Both the position numbers and the translations under genes were made by a program. A stretch of 64,000 nt of DNA. Source: Bolinopsis microptera (lineage: Eukaryota; Ctenophora; Tentaculata; Lobata; Bolinopsidae). How positions within the stretch are numbered: position 1 is the stretch's first letter; each line of letters starts with the position of its first letter. The stretch spans positions 9,595,837-9,659,836 of the forward strand of contig NC_087080.1 in the NCBI RefSeq assembly GCF_026151205.1, read 5' to 3'. Below, piece by piece: positions 1-10,267 of this stretch. The notes beneath the pieces were generated by a model. It did no database searches and had not been told where the DNA came from. It worked only from the letters and a program-made list of their open reading frames with translations.

Positions 1-23
1 GAGGTGGTGGCTCGGCAGACTCA

Positions 24-475
24 GGGTGGGTAACCAGGGTGGGTAACCAGGGTGGGTAACCAGGGTGGGTAACCAGGGTGGGTAACCAGGGTGGGTAACC
101 AGGGTGGGTAACCAGGGTGGGTAACCAGGGTGGGTAACCAGGGTGGGTAACCAGGGTGGGTAACCAGGGTGGGTAACCAGGATGGGTAACCAGGGTGGGT
201 AACCAGGGTGGGTAACCAGGGTGGGTAACCAGGGTGGGTAACCAGGGTGGGTAACCAGGGTGGGTAACCAGGGTGGGTAACCAGGGTGGGTAACCAGGGT
301 GGGTAACCAGGGTGGGTAACCATGGTAGGTTACCAGGGTGGGTAACCAGGGTGAGTAAGTGTAACCAGGGTGGGTAACCAGGGTGGGTAACCAGGGTGGG
401 AACTAGGGTGGGTAACCAGGGCCGGGTGGGAACTAGGGTGGGTAACCATGGTGGGTAACCAGGGTGGGTTCCTGT
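24..475. repeat. 12-bp minisatellite (GGTGGGTAACCA)n
   Basis: About 37 near-perfect copies of a 12-bp unit, with variants (GATGGGTAACCA, GGTGGGAACTAG) gathered at the right end. The minus-strand open frame here is only the translated repeat. It lies directly upstream of the first visible MAP3K1 exon, so it is intronic or upstream DNA of that gene. Confidence 0.97.
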
Positions 476-612
476 CTAATATAATAACCATCATACTTTT
501 ATTTTTCATTCGCTTTCTAAATCTTTCTTGTCACAATGCATTGAACACACTCTCTCTGTCGCAAAGGCCAATCCCCTAATATTGAGTGATCTAACCTCTA
601 ATGGTATGACAG

Positions 613-3600
613 GTGCTACTCCGGCTCCTGACAGAGCGACCCCTCTACTTCACTCTACCTGAGAAAAGAGACCCCCAAGTTAAGGATAAGGCTCCAAGAC
701 TCTCCAACTACGGTGATATTCATCTCGACAGGTATGCAAGATTGTTATCTCGTTTGATGGTATGGCACTGCTTATTTGGCAGCAGCCCAAGTTTTACTAT
801 TTTCTATAGGTAGATCTCTTCGGCGTATATATTGTTCAACTCTGTATTTTATATCGAGCTTATCGATACAGATTCCAGAAAATATATGTTCACTGTTTCA
901 GTACAAGTATGCACAAGCGATTGTTCAAGATTATTGACTTTGCGATACAAGGAATGGCTATCTCTCACTTTAGCGTGAGGAAAACGGGTTCAAGAGTCCT
1001 CAGGGAATCAATAAGGTTTGGAAAACTTTTAATCGTCCAAATGTTTTGTTATACTCAATACTCTTACACAAATTTCCTAATATCCAATGCAATTACTTCA
1101 TTTGTTCACAAAATATTAAAGGGATAAAACAAAAATACAAATTTGTCCCTCTCTCTAGGAGAGCCAGTAAAGATCCTGACGCCCTGATGGAGATTAAGAC
1201 CCTGTTAACCTCCCTCGGCAGAAACAGTAACCCAATGTTAACGATATACGCATCAGTACTCAGAGAGGAGGCTCTCAAGAAACATAAATCTTCCCCCGAG
1301 GTTAAATTGACTACCATTTTATAATTATGACCTTCCCTTTATCCGTTCATCCCTTGTCTGTTTTATTTTGAAACAGTCAACTAACAATTTAAATATTTTG
1401 ATCAATGAAATAACTGTTCGCATCATGCTGTACCAACTGAAAAATTGCTCTAGATTTTACAGATACAATCGCAGGAACAGCAACAGTTTACACAGATGAT
1501 GATCCCTCGACCGCAACAAGCAGTCGAAACGGACGGAAGATCTCGCGACACCAGTTACTTTGACAATACATCACGTGATAGCGGTTACCATGACATCACG
1601 TCACGTGACAACCCGATCAGTTACCGTAACGACAACGTCAACATGCCAGCACAACGCCGAAAGTACTTTGACAGCAAGCCTCCCAGTATCGAGATCAGTT
1701 CTGATAATGAAACTCCCTTCGAACATTCTGACAGCTTTAGTTCACAGGTGAGCTTATGTTCATTTTAAATGCGTTCATTTCTCTCTGTAAATCATGGAAT
1801 TCTCTCTCCTATCATGAAATTATTTTCGTTAAAACATTTCTTACCGTTGGAACTTGGATTCAGGCCATCTGTTGGAACTTGGATTCAGGAATTCTTGCAG
1901 ATAATGACATTAGTATTACTGTTATCTACTATACAAACGTGTTCAATACCAAACGTGTTGAATACGTAGTGATCATACGTATGTATTATATACTGTTATC
2001 TGCACTCAAAAGTTCTTTATATGCTTCCCCCACCAGGGCTCAAGCCACTTCTCTCGTTCCTCCTCAATCTACTCTTCGCCCTACACCCCTTCCTACGCCT
2101 CATCCTACTCATCTTCCTACATGAACGAGCAGTCCCCCTCCACCTCCCGCTACAGTACCCCCAGTAACGTGAGTTAAGGTTATCATGTAAATTAGTTCTT
2201 GTGTAGCTTTGTTTTATTTGATTCTGGAAACCTGCTAGTCGAAAGCTTTGTTCGAGGAATTTAAAATCAGTTATGCTCTAGTTTATATAAATAATATTTT
2301 TTATTGCATCAAAAAATATCTATCAGTAATAACTTAGTCGTGGGTTCAGCTTTGTTTTTGTAGGATACAGCTTAGTTAAGGGTTTAAGGGGCCGGGCCGG
2401 GACTCTAGGTTGTTAAGATTTTGCCTCGTCAAAATATTGATTTTAAGGGATGTATTTTCAATCAGAATTTTCAGTCGGCATTTAGATGACTAAAAAAGAA
2501 AATAGTATACTCATATACTGCACCTCTAAGAAGACTCCTTTTTTGCTGTCCTGCCACATACTGCAGACCAAAACAGACAATTTCCAATAATAATATGTTA
2601 CTGACAAGTTCATGCTCCATTTAAGCAGAAATACACGCAGCCAAAAAAGCGAACATTTCTATTTTAACACTGCTATTAGTCGGCGTGTACAGTGTTTGAC
2701 AAAGGAAATACTAATTACTCTATTTTGTACAGACGGCTGATTCAGCCGGCTACACGAATGTTTTCATCCCGTTCAAAATTACAGAAATAATTGCAGAGAA
2801 GCGACAATCTGCAATCTGTATCCCTAACAAATCTTTGTAGAATCTCTAAAGTTTCAGTCATAGTCTTAAAACCAAAAATGCTTACAAATACGTGGCTGAC
2901 TCTAAGGCTTACCCAGACCTGAGATCATGTGAACATGATGTGAAGACCAGATAGCGACATTTCCACAGTCGGACTACCAACGACTTGTCCGAAATCAAAC
3001 GTCAAAATAAATACGAATGTCCCAGTAATATAGTGCTATCCTGATTTAGAGCGAGAAGCGTTCTCGACTTTCTTGTTTTGAAACACTTGTAGTTTTACTG
3101 TAAAATCGGTGAGTTGAAATGTAATCGTGACCCAAATAAACGTGGGGTAAGCTGACCTCCAGCACATTCAACCCGGATATGTTGGTGTCGTAACCACTGT
3201 GTCGTAACTACTGTACACTGTACACATAGAACTAATTAGGTGTTGATTAGGGTTGACGTGCACTAACAAGCTTACTTTAGATATGTAATTTAACCTTTTT
3301 ACACAGTACAAAATGTACCGGTTTTATTAGCAAGTGTCTTATTCAGTGATGCAGTTGTTATTACGACTTACGTCATATGAATCAATGTAAACGTCATGAT
3401 AAATTGCTGACTTCTTCACTTATTTATGACGTCACAATTTCCACAGACCCCTAAAACACTGATAATAGAGTCGGAGGTGTTCAAGTTTGACAACCTACCA
3501 TCTACTTCAAGTTCCCCTGTTCCAATGTAGCTACACCAGAAACAGCTAAACGCGTCGACTCTCCCAACCGCTTTAACCCTAGCAGTAAGTATTCTCATAT

Positions 3601-6600
3601 TTGTCTAAAAAGAATATTAATTTATTTTATCAAATGTGTCCAACTTGCACGACACAGATACGCATGTATTATGACTGAGAATACTTATTATTTTACCATC
3701 GAACGGTTTTCAATTGACCATAATTTACCAGTATTGTATACCAATCAATTTCTTTATTCCTGTCGGGTATTCAAGAGCAAAGCTTTATTTCTGAACTTTC
3801 TTATATTCGTGTATTTATATGCGGTAATATTGCTATACACCATGCGTGATAAGATAGATATTAAAATGATTCTAATTTTAAACATGTATAGGATGTATGT
3901 ATAGAGTAACACTATATTAACAGGGGTGATAAGAAGTAGCTCACAGCTAATAGAAAGATCACGACATGCTGAACTAGGGGTCATACGAAGTAGCTCACAA
4001 CTCATTGAACCCTACAAACAGAGACCACTTTCAAAGCAGAGAGGTGAGAGAGGTGAGAGGGTGAGAGGGAGAGAGGGTGAGAGGGTGAGAGGGTGAGAGG
4101 GTAAGAGGGTGAGAGGGAGAGAGGGTGAGAGGGTGAGAGGGTGAGAGGGTGAGAGGGTGAGAGGGTGAGAGGGTGAGAGGGTGAGAGGGTGAGAGGGTGA
4201 GAGGGTGAGAGGGTGAGAGGGTGAGAGGGTGAGAGGGTGAGAGGGTGAGAGGGTGAGAGGGTGAGAGGGTGAGAGGGTGAGAGGGTGAGAGGGTGAGAGG
4301 GTGAGAGGGTGAGAGGGTGAGAGGGTGAGAGGGTGAGAGGGTGAGAGGGTGAGAGGGTGAGAGGGTGAGAGGGTGAGAGGGTGAGAGGGTGAGAGGGTGA
4401 GAGGGTGAGAGGGTGAGAGGGTGAGAGGGTGAGAGGGTGAGAGGGTGAGAGGGTGAGAGGGGGAGAGGGGGAGAGGGGAGAGGGGAGAGGGTCAGAGGGT
4501 CAGAGGGTCAGAGGGTCAGAGGGTCAGAGGGTCAGAGGGTCAGAGGGTCAGATGAGTTAGAGGGGAGGGGGGAAGATACAGGATTATGCTTTCCTTCAAT
4601 TATGCTATTTGACAATAGAAAAACGTCACCGATCAATCTGTTTATGTCCCTCACCCTCGTTCTGTCCCTCAGTTTGGTGGAGAGTGTAGCTCAGGGAAGA
4701 GTTCTCGGAGGACGAGTTTCGGACCAGAGGCGCTGTTACGGCGCGACAGCGACGCTCCTGCCGGCAGAGGTACAATCATTACATAAAACACTCTGCAAAC
4801 CCCGGGAAATGTACTAACCAATTATTCTGGAAATTGTTACCGATTTTATAATGTGATTATAATCTTTATTTAACTCAGGGAAGAGGAAAGGGAGGATGCC
4901 CCGCCCACAGTCCTTACCCACAATGGAGGCACTGTTCCAGGATATCCCTCCTAACTCACTCCACGCAGCACACCCCATGAACAACTCCCCCAGCCCCAGG
5001 TACTGTCTTTATAATAACCATCTGTTACGTTATTGTGTGACGTCACGTGATCGGGTGACATCACGTGACTAAGTACCATAATGGGTATAATAAACCGCCA
5101 TAAAAAGCCATGAACTTAACCGATCCTTGTAGGAGTTTTGTAAGAAGGCGTCAGTCTGAATCAGTAGGGTTAACTGTGACACGTGATAAAAAGACCCGGT
5201 TCCGGGCCTCGTTTCACGGGGATAAAAATGCGTTATCTGAAGATCTGGACCACTTGTTCCAGCGAGAGTGAGTGTAATGTGAGAGTTGGTTTGAAATGCG
5301 TGTGATGTGAACTTATTGTGTGATATTGCGTGATATTGTGTGATATTGTGTGATATTAGAGTGGAGTGAAGAGTCTTGTTTGTTTTTAGAGTGTCTCATT
5401 ATTATATAGCGTGCAGCATTCAGCAGTTTCCAGTAATCTTCAGCTGTTGTAATTTTATTGAATTAAACCTGCTTGCTAGTAGTTATAGTAGTAAGCTATT
5501 TGTTCCCTTTGTAGGCGTGAACATCATTCGTTTTAACCACTTAACGTCCTGGAACTACTACTACTATGTCGGAGCTAAGTCCGATCTACGCCAGAAAACC
5601 CCCTCCATATATCCCTGTCCCGCATCAGGGTTCGCAGTTCCTCTTTAGAGTTTGTCCCAACTTCCTTCAGTAACATAGACAAGTAGCTTTGTCTTGGTCG
5701 GCCTTGATTTAACGTCCTGGAACTTAAAGGCAAAATATTATTTTCAATAATATTGTCCATTTTTAACTAACATTAGCATCGTAATATAAAAGGCATCTGG
5801 AGCTGAGAAAGCTTACATTTCCTCTAGACTAAGTTAAGGTCGACTTTAATCTTTTCCTGCCGGACGTATCAGACGAATAAAAACGTTCGAAGCCGTACAA
5901 AATGCCAGTATAATTTGTTAGATCAATGCTCATGCTTCATCTCTGGCATTACAAGTGATTTTCGTGAAATTCTCGCCAACGAACGAGACAGAATAATCTG
6001 TGACTTTTACACTAACTGGGATACAAGCGTTTTTGGAATGCGCGAAGCACTTTTTTGTAACCTAAGTTGGTAAACGTACATCTAACTTTATGCGCGCCTT
6101 TGGTCGGTCGGTCAGTAGCCAGATTCAAGACCATTATGTTGGTGTAAATAACATTTATCCATGCAACAACTATAATTGGTGCCACCAACTTCATAAAATA
6201 AGCAGACTTTATGTTTTGCATTTTACGCTTGTTGACCCTACTTTGCCCACAGTGAAGCAGGAACGAGCAGCGCCAGCAGCAGCAACTCAGGAAAGAAATG
6301 CTTGCGGGCGGACGAAGACTACGAGTTAGCCATAGCTCGAGCTAAACACCTTTCACTAGGTAAGGTATTCTGACAGTGAGAGAATTCTATCAACTTCCCC
6401 TTTTCTCAGGCCTTTAATATGTAAAATGTTCCTTCTTCATAAAAACATGCTCAGTGAGGGATACCGTAAGGGGTCGTTCACACATTACGTAATCAGCTGA
6501 GGGGGGGGGGGGGGGGGGAAAAAATGTTCCAAAAATGATTACGTAATATGTGAACGACCTTTAACTTCTGAGTCAGTCTAACCCCTTTGTCAGTCATGAA

Positions 6601-8601
6601 AATGGACGGACTTTGGGTGATCCAGTTGCAATTTGGTCCGGTATAAGCTGATCAATTGTCCTGTGTTTCCTAGCAGTAGGAAATTGTCAGTAGTTAACTG
6701 TTCAACTTGCAGGTCAAGCTCCACTGCCAGATATCGAGGCGTTTCAGAACTGCAATGATATGATCCTTCACTCACCAAATGGGGTTAGTAATTAGTACCT
6801 CTAGAATTCATTACTAGCCATCACAGGCAGCAGTTGTTGTGTTATATCCCTGATTTATGACTGCTTATTAATGAGTGGACGGTAATTACTTATGTGACTA
6901 TCCTCGGTGCTTTTATTGCTTAGTTTTGTGTTGACTTTGAATTGTGTGAAACTTCACCTAAATTCACAGTTAAAAAGGGTTACAACTGTTCCTTTACTAA
7001 AGCTTAGTTATATCCCAGACGAATGGTTCGTATGTAGAAGGAGTACACTGGAAGCGAGGGCAGCAGATAGGAGTTGGAGGCTGCAGCACGTGCTATAGCG
7101 CGTGGGATATTAGCCAGGGCCAACTCATGTGTGTCAAACAGGTATGAGGGGAGTGTCTATAATAGACTAATTAATTGTATACATCATAATCAGTTTTAAA
7201 AATGAAAACCCCGATGGACTCTCCTGAAAACTAGAAAAATATATCAAAATTGAATAAAAAATTATATCAAATGTGATAATTTGTAACAAATGTAATCAAT
7301 GGTGTATTAATTTTAATTTTTAAAGTCGCAGGTCAAATTCAATAAACGGCAAAAATTAATTAATAATAAAGGAAAGTTTTGTTTACACATGAACTTACAA
7401 TCACATCACACTTACGATGCGGTCAGATTGACCACTTGTTGCAAGTTACTAGGTTTTATAGCTGATGATAGATGGACAAATTGTTAATTGAGATGATACA
7501 AATGACCATCACTGAAATGTAACCTCTAACTCCATTTGTTCAGGTGTCGTTCATTCGAAACACAGAATCAGAACAAAATGAAGTGATAGAGAATATTCGA
7601 GAAGAAATCAGCAACATGAGACAGATCAGTCATAGGAATATAGTCCGGCTTATCGGTTAGTTTATCACATATTCTTTATATTATTCTTTATATCATCGTC
7701 CTTCTCATTATCTGAACTACATAGGGGTAGTTCACATATTACGTAATCACTTTTTGGACAATTTTTAACCCCCCCCCCTCCGCCCCTCCGTAATCAGTTT
7801 TACACATAGCTATTGATTACGTAATATGTGCCCCCCCCCCCCCCCCCCCCCCCTTATGTGAACGACCCCATAGTTATGAATATCTAAATTCTTTAAGTTT
7901 AGGCTATATCTTGTTTGAAACTGTTCATTGAAAGTGAACGAAACTAAACATTATTTAATGGCTATTGTTTTACAGGAGCTATACAACTGGACGCCCACTT
8001 CAATATATTTGTAGAGTGGATGCCTGGTGGTTCCATCTCCTCCCTGCTGGACACCTACGGTCCCTTCGAGGAGAAGGTTCTCCTGAACTACTCCCAACAG
8101 ATAATACTGGCAGTGGACTACCTCCACACAAACCGGTACCTACACAGGGACCTGAAGGGAGCTAACAGTCTGGTGGATAGCACTGGGAGGGTGTTAAAGG
8201 TCGGGGACTTTGGAACGGCAGCTAAACTCCACGCCAGCATCACACCCGCAGGTCAGTTCAGAGGGGAGCTGCTGGGGACTGTAGCCTTCATGGCACCAGA
8301 GGTACTGAGAGGGGAGGACTATGGGAGACATTGTGATGTGTGGAGTGTGGGGTGCTGTATGCTGGAGATGGCGGAGGGGAAGCCTCCTTGGAACGCGCGA
8401 GCTCTTACCAATCATCTGGCTCTGATTTACAAGATAGCGTCAGCTTCTGTCTCTCCTCCCGTACCTGAACACCTTTCTGCAGCTACTAAAGACCTCATTA
8501 AACGGTGTTTGCACAGTGATCCTAAGGGAAGAGCTTCTGCTTCAGAGTTGTTAACTCATGCTGTGTTTACACGCCTGCCTCACCTTTCTCTCCCTGAATG
8601 A
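613..8601 (+). CDS. MAP3K1: MAP3K1/MEKK1-like protein kinase, 3' part of gene (13 exons)
   Basis: Exons: 613-731, 1159-1300, 1463-1747, 2037-2168, 3447-3584, 4673-4769, 4879-4999, 5133-5267, 6253-6359, 6713-6783, 7019-7141, 7544-7655, 7976-8601. All have AG/GT borders and compatible phases, and sum to 2208 nt (735 codons plus TGA). Exons 3-8 encode a Ser/Gln/Arg-rich low-complexity linker. The kinase domain starts in exon 11 ([11 protein letters not shown]...) with a GxGxxS loop as in MEKK1. The ATP lysine is in LMCVKQ (codon 7136-7138), the catalytic loop HRDLKGAN is near 8143-8166, DFG is at 8206, then MAPEVL and a DVWSVGC helix, so it should be active. MEKK1 phosphorylates MAP2Ks of the JNK/ERK pathways. 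N-terminal exons (RING/SWIM region in the family) lie outside the window. Exon 5 has an in-frame TAG at 3528-3530. Assignment to MAP3K1 rather than MAP3K2/3 rests on close kinase-domain similarity. Confidence 0.9.
2169..3446 (+). other. MAP3K1-like intron
   Basis: AT-rich intron between two phase-0 exons. I see no further exon or recognisable element in it. Confidence 0.6.
4038..4555. repeat. 8-bp minisatellite (GTGAGAGG)n then (GTCAGAGG)n
   Basis: About 55 copies of GTGAGAGG, a short GGGAGAGG transition, then about eight GTCAGAGG copies. It lies in the MAP3K1-like intron about 120 bp before the exon at 4673. GTGAG within each unit resembles a 5' splice site on the gene's own strand. Confidence 0.97.
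6470..6561. mobile_element. MITE with TIR GGGGTCGTTCACAnnTTACGTAATCA, copy 1
   Basis: About 92 bp with terminal inverted repeats (GGTCGTTCACAC... and ...TATGTGAACGACC) enclosing an 18-nt G run. It is flanked by TAA on both sides, a likely 3-bp target duplication. It sits in a MAP3K1-like intron and matches the element at 7724. A 3-bp TWA duplication would fit PIF/Harbinger, but no transposase is present to confirm this. Confidence 0.75.
7724..7869. mobile_element. MITE of the same family, copy 2
   Basis: About 146 bp with the same terminal repeats (GGGGTAGTTCACATATTACG... and ...TTATGTGAACGACCCC), flanked by ATA on both sides. Inside are two long C runs and a second internal GATTACGTAATATGTG block. 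It lies about 100 bp upstream of the last MAP3K1-like exon. Confidence 0.75.
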
Positions 8602-8700
8602 TAATTTATTTATGTATTTAGTTTATTGTCATTATTCGACTTCTCAATTGAGTGAACCAGGCCAGAATTCAAAGTCAGTGATACAACAATAACTATGTAG

Positions 8701-8706
8701 AATAAA
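8701..8706 (+). terminator. Poly(A) signal AATAAA for the MAP3K1-like gene
   Basis: A canonical AATAAA 100 nt after the TGA stop at 8599-8601, in AT-rich 3' UTR sequence. It is the first AATAAA after the stop. Confidence 0.6.
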
Positions 8707-8989
8707 GATATAAACTTTCAAAAGTATTTAAACACGGGGATTTAATATTTCTATTTATAAGAAGTTGTTTTTATGTTTAGTTTTTAGCAGGATTTCCTGT
8801 ATTTAATTTCAATATTTGTTTTAGACTGACATAATTTTGTATCTTTTATTCCGAAACATTTTTATGGTGTCTTTGAAATTATGGCAGTAATATATTTTAT
8901 ACATTGTTTATAAATTGTTTATTACTTAAGTGACTCTGAAAGCGACTGATCTTTTGTTGGATATCAAATAAGTTAATAAATAAATAAAT

Positions 8990-9099
8990 AAATAGTTAAA
9001 TATCAAATAATCTCAGCCTTAAAACGGTTGTTCCCTATATAAATAAATAATAAATAGTTAAATATCAAATAATCTCAACCTTAAAACGGTTGTTCCCTA
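8990..9099. repeat. 48-bp direct duplication between convergent genes
   Basis: Copies at 8990-9037 and 9052-9099 differ by one base (CTCAGCC versus CTCAACC) and are separated by an AAATA-rich stretch. The second copy ends 3 bp before the stop codon of the minus-strand SIX gene, so it forms the start of that gene's 3' UTR. Confidence 0.85.
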
Positions 9100-9102
9100 A
9101 AT

Positions 9103-10002
9103 TTAAGCGTAGAGAATACTATCAGCGATCTGTTTCACTTCGTTTACAAGTTCTTCGACGGATTCAGCAGACTGGTCACTCTTGTCAGGCTTGGATCGGG
9201 ATCGTCTGTTCTTGAACCAGTGGGAGACAGATTTGAACTCCATTCCGGTATCTCTAGAGATGATTCTTCTCTCTACAGCAGTTGGGTACTGGTTCTGTTC
9301 GTAATATCTGATAAGGTAGTCCCGGGCACTTTGCTTCAGGTTGTAAGAGGTCTGCTCTCCATTCCAGATGGTTTTTGGGAGAGGGTGTCTCTTCCTCAGA
9401 CGGTATCTAATCATTGGAGTCAGCTTCTTCTGGGTTTTGTTGATGTGATTCTGATAGACACTGTCCAACCAGAGGTCTCGTAGCTCCTGTACTGCTGATT
9501 GGGGGAAGTTGGTGGTTGAGATGAACTGCTGGAACTCAGGGTAACGTTGGTTCTGGTAGAGGCACCGAGCAAAGAGGAGAGAAGGGTCTTCTTGAGGGAC
9601 CTGGTTAGGAGTGCTAGGAGGAGTGGGGTAGTGGAACACGGTCGAGGGAGAGGAGACAGGGGGAGTCTGAGGAGGTAGGGTGATTGTAGGATAGCTGTTA
9701 CAGGGCAGTAGCTCCTGCTCGGGTTTGATTGCAGTATGGTACTGGTAACCAGCTGAGGAGGTAGTATGGGGCACAGAAGGTAGGTTGATATGAGGTCTGG
9801 GCTGGTAGCTCGAGACAGGAGGGTAGCTATGTAGATAGCTAGGTTCTACTTGATAGCTAGCTGAAGTACAGTGTGGATAGCTAGCTGTACTATAGGTATT
9901 GTAGCTAGCTGTAGTACTAGTACAATTAGGGTATCCGCCCAGATAGATAGGCTGCATGGGAGGAAGCTCCATTGGTGCTGGAATGGAAGCATAGGGGTAC
10001 AT
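9103..10002 (-). CDS. SIX-family homeobox transcription factor with shortened SIX domain, intronless
   Basis: 299 residues in one exon. Residues 1-135 are a Tyr/Ser/Pro-rich region with repeated TASY-like motifs and no known domain. Residues 139-205 match the second half of a SIX domain (LFARCLYQNQRYPEF..., LWLDSVYQNH..., RYRLRKRHPLPKTIW). The homeodomain spans about 206-270 and ends HWFKNRRSRS, with Lys at homeodomain position 50 and Asn at 51, as in SIX proteins. The usual first helices of the SIX domain (FTxEQVACVCEVLQ-type) are absent. SIX factors bind DNA with Eya co-activators, and the partner surface is in the SIX domain, so co-factor use may differ. The start follows from the only long frame. 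A SIX1/2, 3/6 or 4/5 class cannot be chosen. Confidence 0.88.
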   Translation of the reverse strand: MYPYASIPAPMELPPMQPIYLGGYPNCTSTTASYNTYSTASYPHCTSASYQVEPSYLHSYPPVSSYQPRPHINLPSVPHTTSSAGYQYHTAIKPEQELLPCNSYPTITLPPQTPPVSSPSTVFHYPTPPSTPNQVPQEDPSLLFARCLYQNQRYPEFQQFISTTNFPQSAVQELRDLWLDSVYQNHINKTQKKLTPMIRYRLRKRHPLPKTIWNGEQTSYNLKQSARDYLIRYYEQNQYPTAVERRIISRDTGMEFKSVSHWFKNRRSRSKPDKSDQSAESVEELVNEVKQIADSILYA

Positions 10003-10079
10003 TTCGTAATAGTTCGTATCTGTGTTCGTAGTGAGTAGTTGTTAACTAGAGATGATATGAAAGCTGACGTATCGGCTGG

Positions 10080-10087
10080 TATATATA
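10080..10087 (-). promoter_or_regulatory. Possible TATA box of the SIX gene
   Basis: TATATATA about 80 bp upstream of the ATG, which would leave a 5' UTR of roughly 50 nt. No other core-promoter motif was recognised, so this is positional only. Confidence 0.35.
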
Positions 10088-10267
10088 CTCATGACGTTGG
10101 CACCGATAGGAGGTGTGACGATAGCAGTGACGTAACACACCCCGATAGGGGTGACTTGACACCGCTGAGCGGGTGGGGACCCTGCCTAGATCACATGCAG
10201 ATTACATGGCAGGAGATTTGGTGGGAAGGTAACATGCAGCACCCTGGGAAGAAAGGGATCACATGAT

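Noticed and set aside
909..1127. Open frame between MAP3K1-like exons 1 and 2
   Set aside because: It is intronic; the exons on both sides join in phase without it.
4038..4555. Interstitial telomere repeat
   Set aside because: The 8-bp GTGAGAGG unit is not TTAGGG or a known animal telomere variant.
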